DNA of 64,000 nt from Chloroflexota bacterium (lineage in GTDB: Bacteria; Chloroflexota; Dehalococcoidia; Lucifugimonadales; GCA-002723415), in the NCBI GenBank assembly GCA_002721445.1, contig PBKN01000005.1, positions 62,001 to 126,000 on the forward strand, given 5' to 3'. Both the position numbers and the translations under genes were made by a program. Positions within the stretch are counted from its first letter, which is position 1. Every line of letters begins with the position of its first letter. Positions 37,719-44,926 of this stretch are shown here, one piece after another. The notes under the pieces are model-generated. The model did no database searches, was not told where the DNA came from, and worked only from the letters and a program-made list of their open reading frames with translations.

Positions 37719-38858
37719 ATGGATACTCTTTTATCTGACGATGAAAAGTTAATAAAAAACACTATTAAAGATTACTCAAATCAAGAAATTGCACCAAGAG
37801 CTTCTAATTATGACTTAAACAATGAGTTTCCTTGGAAAAATATTCAGGGATTGGCTGAACTTGGTATGTTTGGATTAACTATAGAAGAAAAATATGGTGG
37901 TACCGGGGGAACCATGCGTCAACTATGTATAGTAGTGGAGGAAATATCCAAAGCGTGTGCATCTACAGGTATAATTTATATAGCACATCTATCATTATGC
38001 GCACAATTAATACAAATGTATGGAAATAAAAACCAAAAGGAAAAATATTTACCAGAATTAGTAAATGCTAATAAAATAGGTGCTTTTGCACTCACAGAAC
38101 CAGACGCTGGTAGTGATGCCGGAGGTTTAAATTCAACATTAGAAGTAGTTAATGATAATTATATTTTAAATGGATCTAAAACTTACATTACTAATGCCCC
38201 TGAAGCAGGTATATTTATAGTATTAGCAAATAAAAATAAATTATTAAAAAATAAAGGAATTGAAGCTTTAATAGTAGAAAAAAGTAAAGGAATTGAGGTT
38301 ATTAAGCAAGTTGGTAAAATGGGGATAAAAGCTTCTAGTACAGGTCAAATTACATTTTCAAATGTTGAGATACCTATTCAAAACCGAATTGGAGATGAAG
38401 GAACAGGTTTTCGTTTAGCAATGCAATCTTTAAACTGTAGTCGTATTGCAGTTGCCGCACAATGCATAGGAATTGCTCAAGCTTCATATGAATCAGCAAT
38501 TAAATATGCTAAAAATCGAAAGGCATTTGGCAAAAACATATCTGAATTTCAATCTATACAAAATATGATTGCAGATATGGCAACAGAAATACAGGCAGCT
38601 AGGTTACTTGTTTTTGAAGCAGCAACTCTAAAAGATAATAATTTAGAATTTGTAACCCAAGCATCTATGGCAAAATTAATGGCGTCAAAGGTTGCTGTAG
38701 AATGTGCTAATAAATCAATGCAAATTCATGGAGGAGCTGGTTATTTTGCCCCAAGCAACATCGAAAGATATTATAGAGATGCTAAAGTTACAGAGATATA
38801 TGAAGGGACTACTCAAATTCAGCAAATGATTATTGCAAAAAAATTATTAAACTTATAG
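37719..38858 (+). CDS. Acyl-CoA dehydrogenase
   Basis: The 379-residue flavoprotein has the standard ACAD architecture: an N-terminal helical domain, a beta domain with the FAD loop (GAFALTEPDAGSDAGGL and YILNGSKTYITNA), and a C-terminal helical domain. The likely catalytic Glu is in VTEIYEGTTQIQQMIIAK, which matches the short- to medium-chain type. QIHGGAGY completes the signature. Set between the mutase and its epimerase, it probably oxidises a short or branched acyl-CoA that feeds propionyl/methylmalonyl-CoA metabolism. An electron-transfer flavoprotein is not in the window. Confidence 0.93.
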   Translation: MDTLLSDDEKLIKNTIKDYSNQEIAPRASNYDLNNEFPWKNIQGLAELGMFGLTIEEKYGGTGGTMRQLCIVVEEISKACASTGIIYIAHLSLCAQLIQMYGNKNQKEKYLPELVNANKIGAFALTEPDAGSDAGGLNSTLEVVNDNYILNGSKTYITNAPEAGIFIVLANKNKLLKNKGIEALIVEKSKGIEVIKQVGKMGIKASSTGQITFSNVEIPIQNRIGDEGTGFRLAMQSLNCSRIAVAAQCIGIAQASYESAIKYAKNRKAFGKNISEFQSIQNMIADMATEIQAARLLVFEAATLKDNNLEFVTQASMAKLMASKVAVECANKSMQIHGGAGYFAPSNIERYYRDAKVTEIYEGTTQIQQMIIAKKLLNL

Positions 38859-38882
38859 AAATAATAAAAGGATTCAGATTTT

Positions 38883-39323
38883 ATGAAAAATTCTAATTCA
38901 TTATGTAAAGTAGAAAATTTAAACCATGTTTGCATTGCTGTTAATGATATTAAAAAATCTATCCACTTTTATAGTAAAATTTTTGGAACCAAAGCTACTG
39001 AAATCACTGAAATATCTGATCAAGGAGTACTAGCAACTTTAATTTCTCTAGGTAATACTCATCTAGAATTTATACAACCATTAGATGTTAATGGAAGCAT
39101 AGCAAAATTTATCCAAAAACGAGGAGAAGGCATTCATCACATATGCTTTGAAGTAGAAAATTTAGAACAAACATTAAATAATCTTGACTCAGGTGATATT
39201 GATCTTATTGATAAAAAACCAAGAAAAGGACTCGCAGGAAACATCGCATTTATACATCCAAAATCAACGTATGGAACACTTATTGAACTAGTAGATAAAA
39301 ATAGTATAAAAGAATTAAATTAA
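38883..39323 (+). CDS. mce: Methylmalonyl-CoA epimerase
   Basis: The 146-residue protein is a vicinal-oxygen-chelate fold metalloenzyme. Motifs are LNHVCIAVNDIKKSIHFY (first metal His), LGNTHLEFIQPL, GEGIHHICFEVEN (His-His) and GTLIELVDK (metal Glu). The family exchanges the R and S forms of methylmalonyl-CoA before the mutase acts. Its position between the mutase large and small subunits confirms the role. The stop is 1 nt before the next ATG. Confidence 0.95.
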   Translation: MKNSNSLCKVENLNHVCIAVNDIKKSIHFYSKIFGTKATEITEISDQGVLATLISLGNTHLEFIQPLDVNGSIAKFIQKRGEGIHHICFEVENLEQTLNNLDSGDIDLIDKKPRKGLAGNIAFIHPKSTYGTLIELVDKNSIKELN

Positions 39324-39324
39324 C

Positions 39325-39714
39325 ATGATTAAAGTACTTATAGCAAAATCGGGTTTAGATGGACATGATAGAGGAGCAAAAATAATTGTAAGAGCATTAA
39401 GAGATGCTGGAATGGAAGTTACTTATACAGGAATTCGGCAAACACCTGAAATGATTGTAGATACAGCTATGGAATTAAATGTAAATGTAATCGGATTAAG
39501 TACTTTATCAGGTGCTCACTTGACTCTTTTTCCTCAAATTGTTGAAGGAATCAAAAAAAATAAACTAGATAAAATAATAATCCTAGCCGGAGGTATTATT
39601 CCAAATGAAGACAAAAAAGAATTAGAAAAATTAGGAATAAAAGGTATTTTTGGACCCGGCACTCCTACAAATGAAATAATTAAATTCATAGAAACCCAAG
39701 TAAATTCAAGTTGA
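39325..39714 (+). CDS. Methylmalonyl-CoA mutase, cobalamin-binding small subunit
   Basis: The 129-residue protein is the detached B12-binding domain of the mutase. IAKSGLDGHDRGAK contains the DxHxxG motif, whose His is the lower axial ligand, and the preceding Lys that touches substrate in fused enzymes. LSTLSGAHLTLFP and AGGIIPNEDKKEL complete the Rossmann-like fold. Split mutases are typical of archaea and several bacterial lineages. The start codon lies 1 nt after the epimerase stop. No MeaB/ArgK-type G-protein chaperone was seen nearby. Confidence 0.95.
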   Translation: MIKVLIAKSGLDGHDRGAKIIVRALRDAGMEVTYTGIRQTPEMIVDTAMELNVNVIGLSTLSGAHLTLFPQIVEGIKKNKLDKIIILAGGIIPNEDKKELEKLGIKGIFGPGTPTNEIIKFIETQVNSS

Positions 39715-39724
39715 TAAGGTAAAA

Positions 39725-40066
39725 ATGATAAAAATCAGAATAATGTATTGGAAGGAAATTCCTGCACAAATACAAGTCCAATCTCAAAACGAAACAAAAT
39801 CTCAAATGCTAGATGAAAGATTTCAAAAAGGAATAGATGCCATAGCAATGCAAGATGGCAGTTATGGTAGTGACTTATATATCAACGCATGGCAATGGGG
39901 TCAATTTAAAGAAGTTGATGGTGAGATTAACGAAGTTTTACAAATAAACATACAAAAATATAATAATAATTTCCCAAAAAATTTTATATCTAGAGTTATA
40001 GAATTAGACAAGTCAGGTAAAAGAACAGGCACTCCTGAATCTATCGATCATTGGATAAAGCAATAA
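39725..40066 (+). CDS. PF13769-like small protein ('virulence factor' family)
   Basis: This 113-residue protein starts MIKIRIMYWKEIPAQIQVQS and contains LDERFQKGIDAIAMQDGSYGSDLYINAWQWG. It resembles proteins called 'virulence factor' (PF13769), a misleading name for a family often found beside corrinoid methyltransferase genes. I recognise the family by its start and the AMQDG core, without a profile search. No catalytic residues are known. It lies 10 nt after the mutase small subunit and 17 nt before the homocysteine methyltransferase gene, so it is probably a co-transcribed accessory of B12 methyl transfer. Confidence 0.65.
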   Translation: MIKIRIMYWKEIPAQIQVQSQNETKSQMLDERFQKGIDAIAMQDGSYGSDLYINAWQWGQFKEVDGEINEVLQINIQKYNNNFPKNFISRVIELDKSGKRTGTPESIDHWIKQ

Positions 40067-40083
40067 AAGGACATTATAAATAA

Positions 40084-40974
40084 ATGAATAAAAAAATATT
40101 TTCATCGTTAAGAGACGCATTGAAATCACAAAAAACTATCCTATCAGATGGAGCCTCTGGTACTTATTTGCAATCACATGGTTTAGAAGCAGGAGCTTCA
40201 CCTGAAGAACTAAACTTAAACAACAAAGATTTAATAAAAAAAATGAGTAAAGATTATTATGATAGTGGTTCTGACATAGTACTTACTAATACATTTGGTG
40301 GTAATCCCTATATGTTAAAAAAATACGGTCTTAAAGATAAAATAATAGAGATCAATGAAACAGCAGCGAAACTTTCCAAGTCTGTAGCACAAAAAGGAAA
40401 ATTTGTTCTCGGGTCAATAGGACCTACAGGTGAATTTCTTGAGCCACTTGGTTCGGCAACTAAATCTGAAATGAAAAAAGGATTTATAAGTCAAATGAAA
40501 GCTTTAGAAAATGGAGGAGCTGATGGAATATTAATTGAAACTATGACAGCTCTTGAAGAAGCACAACTTGCTATAGAGTCTGCTAAAGAAAATACTGATT
40601 TAGTAATATTAGCAACAATGACCTTTGATTTAGGCCCAAAAGGATTTTTCACAATGATGGGAATCACTCCAGAAACTGCAGCGAATGAACTTAGAAAAGC
40701 TGGCGCAGACGTAGTTGGATCAAATTGTGGAAATGGTATTGATAACATGATAGAAATAGCAAATAAAATGAGATCAGTTGATGATGGGCATATGATAATA
40801 CATAGTAATGCAGGTATTCCAAAAATCATTAATGGTAGAATTGTATATCCTGAAACTCCACAATATATGGCTGAAAAATTTAAAGAATTAATTGATTTAA
40901 ACATTGATATAATTGGAGGATGTTGTGGAACTACGCCTCAACATATAAAAGAAATACATAAAATACTAAATTAA
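40084..40974 (+). CDS. Zinc-dependent homocysteine methyltransferase domain protein
   Basis: The 296-residue protein is a stand-alone homocysteine-binding barrel. SDGASGTYLQSHGLEAGASPEELN is typical of the MetH/BHMT N-terminus. Three Cys form the zinc site: Cys215 in GSNCGNG and Cys280-Cys281 in GGCCGTTPQHI, exactly as in MetH. The GPTGEFLEPLG segment is also MetH-like. Methionine synthase here would be split: pterin-binding protein at 42758, corrinoid protein at 43858 and this Hcy module. Betaine or S-methylmethionine could be alternative donors. A clear ribosome binding site (AAAGGAC) precedes the ATG. Confidence 0.9.
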   Translation: MNKKIFSSLRDALKSQKTILSDGASGTYLQSHGLEAGASPEELNLNNKDLIKKMSKDYYDSGSDIVLTNTFGGNPYMLKKYGLKDKIIEINETAAKLSKSVAQKGKFVLGSIGPTGEFLEPLGSATKSEMKKGFISQMKALENGGADGILIETMTALEEAQLAIESAKENTDLVILATMTFDLGPKGFFTMMGITPETAANELRKAGADVVGSNCGNGIDNMIEIANKMRSVDDGHMIIHSNAGIPKIINGRIVYPETPQYMAEKFKELIDLNIDIIGGCCGTTPQHIKEIHKILN

Positions 40975-41003
40975 ATTATAAAATTATTTAAGGAATTATT
41001 AAA

Positions 41004-41714
41004 ATGACGATCATTCAAAAAAATAATATCAATAATATATTATCAGATTTAGGGAGATGTATAGAGTTGATTTCTATAGATCCAAATTTCAATAATATAA
41101 GCATAGGACTATATGAAAAAAATGGAATTTATACTGTCTGGTCTTTTAGCAAAGTTACTGGAATAAAAGAAAGAATAGAAGAAGTAAGAAATCAATTAAT
41201 TAATTTAGGTGGAATGGAATCAATATCTGGTACTTATAATAAAGCTAAATATCCTAATAACCAGGTATTTGAACGCCCTATGAAATTTTTAATTAAACAA
41301 GCTGTCGAAAAGCCAGCAAATTATAGACATAGCACAGGTCCAATAAAAATCAAAGACTTACGCTCTCCTCTAGAAATAACTATCACTCCTAAACAAGCAA
41401 ATTCTTCTAATATATATGAAGTTTCTGCTTCTCTACCAGCAACAGAAAAAAATTCAGGTGATTCTGTTTCAGGAGTTCATACAAAACCAGAAATTCGTAT
41501 AAATGCAATTATTCGTGGATTAATTAAATACGGAAACATGGAAAGAGTTGATAATACTAGTGTTAAATTTAGTAATGGAGAAAAACTTGACAACCTTGTT
41601 CGTTTAATATTGCCATATGCTAGAAATATCACTGGGACTCAAGATATGCTAGATGCCGATTCAATAAAAGGCCAAATGACAACAAATACTCTGGGGTTCG
41701 CAAATCAAGAATAA
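41004..41714 (+). CDS. Protein of unknown function in the corrinoid cluster
   Basis: This 236-residue protein is not recognised. It is soluble, with no signal peptide, membrane helix or Cys pair. The N-terminal part has an alternating strand-helix pattern. The second half has KDLRSPLEITITPKQ, then a Ser/Gly loop GDSVSGVHTKPEIRINAIIRGLIKYGNM, and ends with MLDADSIKGQMTTNTLGF. A clean AAGGAATT ribosome binding site and 20-30 nt gaps on both sides show it is a genuine member of the run between the homocysteine methyltransferase and UroD-type genes. A role in corrinoid methyl transfer is inferred only from position. Confidence 0.7.
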   Translation: MTIIQKNNINNILSDLGRCIELISIDPNFNNISIGLYEKNGIYTVWSFSKVTGIKERIEEVRNQLINLGGMESISGTYNKAKYPNNQVFERPMKFLIKQAVEKPANYRHSTGPIKIKDLRSPLEITITPKQANSSNIYEVSASLPATEKNSGDSVSGVHTKPEIRINAIIRGLIKYGNMERVDNTSVKFSNGEKLDNLVRLILPYARNITGTQDMLDADSIKGQMTTNTLGFANQE

Positions 41715-41733
41715 ATAATCGGAGATAATAATT

Positions 41734-42768
41734 ATGAAAGAAAATATGACATCTAAAGAACGAGTAATGAATGCTCTTAATGGACTACCAGTTGATAGAA
41801 CTCCTGTTTCAAACCCAACCAGTGTAGCTACTGTAGAATTAATGGATTTAGTAGGAGCACCATTTCCAGATGCTTGTAGAAACCCTGAATTAAACGCACA
41901 ACTGGCAGCTACTGGATATACAGAACTTGGCTTTGACTCAATAGCCCCATATTTTACTATAATCCAAGAATCTTCAGCTCTTGGTTGCGAAATGCAATGG
42001 GAGCAAAAAGATAACTGGCCTACAGTTAGAATGAGTAACCCAATATGGAAATCTATAAATGATATTAAAATACCTCCAAATTTTTTAGAGCACCCTGATA
42101 ATTTAGCAATAATAAATTCAATTAAAATATTAAAAAAAGAATATGGCAATGATGTTGCAATAATTGGAAAAACAATGGGTCCTTGGACCCTAGCTTACCA
42201 TGTGTTTGGGGTAGAACCATTTTTGCTACTATCGATCGATGACCCAAAGATGACTATGGATTGCCTAAAAAAGCTAAAAGAAATTTCTAATTTATTCGGT
42301 CAAGCACAGATAGATGCTGGGGCTGATGTCTTAACTTACCCTGATCATGCTACTGGAGATTTAGTTAGTGGAGAATATTATAAAAAATTCCTTCTTGAAA
42401 TACATCAAGAGACTGCTGAAGAGTTAAATGTTCCACTTATACTGCATATTTGCGGCCAAACTCTTGATAGACTCGATTACATATCTCAGAATAATATGGC
42501 TGCTTTTCATTTTGATTCAAGAAACGACCCAGCTGAAGCTATGAAAATTGCTAATAACCGGATCAGATTAGTAGGCAATATAAATAATCCTGTTACTTTA
42601 TATAGTAAAAATACTGAAGATGTAAAACTTGAAGTTGAAAAATGCCTAGAGGCTGGAGTCCAATTGATTGCACCAGAATGTGCAATACCTCTAGCTACCA
42701 AACTAGAAAATTTATTAGAAATACCTAAAACAGTTAAAGAATGGACAAAAAAACAAAATGGAAACTAG
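41734..42768 (+). CDS. UroD/MtaA-family corrinoid methyltransferase
   Basis: The 344-residue barrel protein belongs to the uroporphyrinogen decarboxylase superfamily but looks like a methyltransferase. The H-x-C-x(n)-C zinc motif of MtaA/MtbA is present as His238 and Cys240 (LHICGQ) and Cys316 (APECAIP), with 75 residues between the two Cys. Real UroD lacks this Cys pattern. Family members transfer methyl between a corrinoid protein and a thiol, or demethylate methoxy compounds (MtvB/OdmB type). Its last 11 nt overlap the next gene. Substrate is not readable. Confidence 0.85.
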   Translation: MKENMTSKERVMNALNGLPVDRTPVSNPTSVATVELMDLVGAPFPDACRNPELNAQLAATGYTELGFDSIAPYFTIIQESSALGCEMQWEQKDNWPTVRMSNPIWKSINDIKIPPNFLEHPDNLAIINSIKILKKEYGNDVAIIGKTMGPWTLAYHVFGVEPFLLLSIDDPKMTMDCLKKLKEISNLFGQAQIDAGADVLTYPDHATGDLVSGEYYKKFLLEIHQETAEELNVPLILHICGQTLDRLDYISQNNMAAFHFDSRNDPAEAMKIANNRIRLVGNINNPVTLYSKNTEDVKLEVEKCLEAGVQLIAPECAIPLATKLENLLEIPKTVKEWTKKQNGN

Positions 42769-43783
42769 TAATTTTGTAATAGTTGGTGAAAATATTCATG
42801 CTACTAGATCTTTAAAATTAAATGGAAAAAGAATTACACACACTGATGAAGGTAATCAATTTATAAATTATTTAGATAAATCTAACACTCCTCAATTAAT
42901 GCAAATACCTGAATGGTTTAAAAAGACACAACCTTATTCTCAAGGACAAATTAAACATTTCATGATCGCCATCATGAATCTAAGAGAAGCTGACCTTAAT
43001 ATTAGACTTGAAGGCGAAAAATATATACAAACAGAAGTTGAAAAGCAAATCAAAGCTGGAGCAAATTATATTGATATAAATATCGACGAAGTTCATTATG
43101 ATTTAAATATTCAAAAAGATTGTATGGCAAAAGTAGTAAAAATAATTCAAAAATATTCTTCGATTCCTCTAAGTATAGATTCTTCAAACTCAGAAATAAT
43201 TGAATCAGGATTAAAAGCTTGTGCAAATTCAAACATAAAACCAATGATTAATTCCGTTGCATTTGAAAGACCTGAAGTATTTGATATGGCATTGAAATAT
43301 CAAGCTAAAATTATCGCTATGGCTACTAATGAATCTGGAATGCCTGAAAGTGCAAAAGATCGAGTTGATAACGCAGTAAAAATAATTGAAAAAGCCACTT
43401 CTTTAGGGTTCAGTTTAAATGATATATATTTAGATGCAATTATTTTTCCTATATCAGTAAATGCACAATATGGAAACCATTATTTTGATGCTGTCCAAGA
43501 AATAAGAAATCAATATGGAAAAGAATTATATATTGGCATGGGATTAAGTAATGTGTCATTTGGTATGCCTATGAGAAAACTAATTAATCAAGCTTTCATT
43601 TATTTAGGTTTAAAATCTGGTATTAATGCAGGAATATTAGATCCTGTTCAAATTAAATTGAATGAGATAAATAATATAGATATTAATTCAAAAAAATTTG
43701 AATTAGCTATAAATATGTTAACCGGTAAAGATGAATTTTGCATGAATTATTTAAAAGCTTATCGAGATGGAGACCTCAATTAG
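42758..43783 (+). CDS. Pterin-binding methyltransferase (MeTr/DHPS-like)
   Basis: The 341-residue protein starts with VGENIHATRSL, typical of methyltetrahydrofolate:corrinoid methyltransferases. The barrel has AGANYIDINIDE, IPLSIDSSNSEIIESGL and KPMINSVAFERPE, then YLDAIIFPI and GLSNVSFGMP. These are pterin-binding signatures shared with the second module of MetH. It would exchange methyl between methyl-THF and the corrinoid protein at 43858. It starts inside the UroD-family gene (11-nt overlap), strong evidence of coupled translation. The N-terminus has an extra segment around residues 20-75 compared with simple MeTr. Confidence 0.88.
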   Translation: METSNFVIVGENIHATRSLKLNGKRITHTDEGNQFINYLDKSNTPQLMQIPEWFKKTQPYSQGQIKHFMIAIMNLREADLNIRLEGEKYIQTEVEKQIKAGANYIDINIDEVHYDLNIQKDCMAKVVKIIQKYSSIPLSIDSSNSEIIESGLKACANSNIKPMINSVAFERPEVFDMALKYQAKIIAMATNESGMPESAKDRVDNAVKIIEKATSLGFSLNDIYLDAIIFPISVNAQYGNHYFDAVQEIRNQYGKELYIGMGLSNVSFGMPMRKLINQAFIYLGLKSGINAGILDPVQIKLNEINNIDINSKKFELAINMLTGKDEFCMNYLKAYRDGDLN

Positions 43784-43784
43784 C

Positions 43785-43813
43785 TTACTATTTAGTTTCT
43801 GCCAGGTTATAAT
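43785..43813 (+). promoter_or_regulatory. Possible internal promoter for the corrinoid-protein gene
   Basis: In the 74-nt gap before the corrinoid protein gene there is a perfect -10 TATAAT (43808-43813) with a weak -35 TTACTA (43785-43790), 17 nt apart. This is the largest gap in the methyltransferase part of the run up to this point. An extra promoter would let the corrinoid carrier exceed the enzymes. Confidence is limited by AT content. Confidence 0.4.
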
Positions 43814-43857
43814 ATACTAATTATAAAACCTTAAGAAATATTTATGGAGAATAAAAT

Positions 43858-44586
43858 ATGCCTATAGTAAATGAAGGTGTTTTAGAAGAAATGAAACATA
43901 TAGCTAACCCTTCAGAACTAAAACATATACAAGAAATTTATGAAAAAACTGATCCACTAATGCAAGAAATCGCATATGCATTAATTACAGGAAATGACAA
44001 AAAAGTAGATGAATTGACTAAAAATTCTCTTGATAATGGTTATTCAGCAAATACAATTATGGACGATGGATTAATTGCAGGAATGGCAATAGTTGGAATT
44101 AAATTTCGAGATAATATTATTTTCGTACCTGAAGTATTAATATCTGCAAGAGCTATGAAAGCAGGCATGGCTCATATAGAACCTATCTTATCTGAATCTG
44201 ATATACCTCCTGTAGGCACTGTGATTATGGGAACAGTAAAAGGAGATTTACACGATATAGGAAAAAATTTATGCATTATGATGCTTAGAGGGGCTGGATT
44301 TATAGTTCATGACTTGGGAGTTGATGTCAAAGATATAGAATTCATAGATGCTGTACAAGAACATAATGCAAAAATAATTGGAATGTCAGCATTACTTACA
44401 ACGACAATGCCAAATATGGGTAGAGTTATTGAAGCTTTTGAAGATGAAGGCTTAAGAGAAGAAGTTAACATAATGGTTGGAGGAGCTCCTGTTACTCAAG
44501 AATTTGCTGACGACATGGGAGCAGATGCATATGGTAAGGACGCAATTGATTGCGTAGAATTAGCTAAACAATTAGCAAGTAAATAA
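43858..44586 (+). CDS. Corrinoid (methyl-cobalamin) carrier protein
   Basis: The 242-residue protein has an N-terminal helical cap (about 35-110, with GLIAGMAIVGIKFRDNIIFVPEVL) and a B12-binding domain. The DxHxxG motif is at 130-135 (GDLHDIGKN), followed by GAGFIVHDLGVDV, IGMSALLTTTMPNM and MVGGAPVTQEFADDMGADAYG. This is the two-domain fold of MtbC/MtaC/MttC-type corrinoid proteins and of the third MetH module. It should accept methyl groups from the UroD-family and/or pterin-binding enzyme and pass them to homocysteine or another acceptor. The N-terminus is about 25 residues longer than usual. Confidence 0.93.
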   Translation: MPIVNEGVLEEMKHIANPSELKHIQEIYEKTDPLMQEIAYALITGNDKKVDELTKNSLDNGYSANTIMDDGLIAGMAIVGIKFRDNIIFVPEVLISARAMKAGMAHIEPILSESDIPPVGTVIMGTVKGDLHDIGKNLCIMMLRGAGFIVHDLGVDVKDIEFIDAVQEHNAKIIGMSALLTTTMPNMGRVIEAFEDEGLREEVNIMVGGAPVTQEFADDMGADAYGKDAIDCVELAKQLASK

Positions 44587-44592
44587 ATTAAA

Positions 44593-44860
44593 GTGAGTAA
44601 TTACGATTCCAAAAAATATTAATTCTAAATATGTTAATAAAGAAAAATATAAAGAAAGTATACGAAAATTAGAATTAGTTTACAAATCTATTTCTAACAC
44701 CGTATCTGAAGTTTCTAAATGGCGATGCCCTTATAAAAATGCCCAAGATTTTTGTACTGCAAACTTTGGGTGTCGAAATCAATTGAGAAAAAATGACGAA
44801 GAAAATATTCTTTGTATTGGTAGTGATAATCTAGACTATAGAAATGCTTGGGAAATGTAA
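44593..44860 (+). CDS. Small four-cysteine protein, frame interrupted near its start
   Basis: Codons are open from 44597 to the TAA at 44858-44860, but no ATG, GTG or TTG stands at the 5' end of that frame. A GTG at 44593 reads MSNYDSKK and then hits a stop in its own frame. Removing one A from the A6 run at 44611-44616 joins it to the long frame and gives an 88-residue protein. Otherwise an ATT (44600) or ACG start would be needed. The C-terminal half holds Cys in the pattern C-x8-C-x5-C-x13-C (WRCPYKNAQDFCTANFGC, then LCIG), suggesting metal binding. It fills the gap between the corrinoid protein and its activator. The family is not recognised. Confidence 0.55.
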
Positions 44861-44926
44861 TATTTTTCTCAAATACATATAAGCTATAATTTAAAAAAAC
44901 AATTTATAAATTTACTAGGACTTCAT

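Noticed and set aside
40491..40904. Long minus-strand ORF inside the homocysteine methyltransferase gene
   Set aside because: No recognisable domain; a shadow of the Cys- and Gly-rich coding strand.
41734..42768. Uroporphyrinogen decarboxylase (hemE)
   Set aside because: The H-x-C...C zinc motif and the corrinoid gene context point to the methyltransferase branch of the superfamily.
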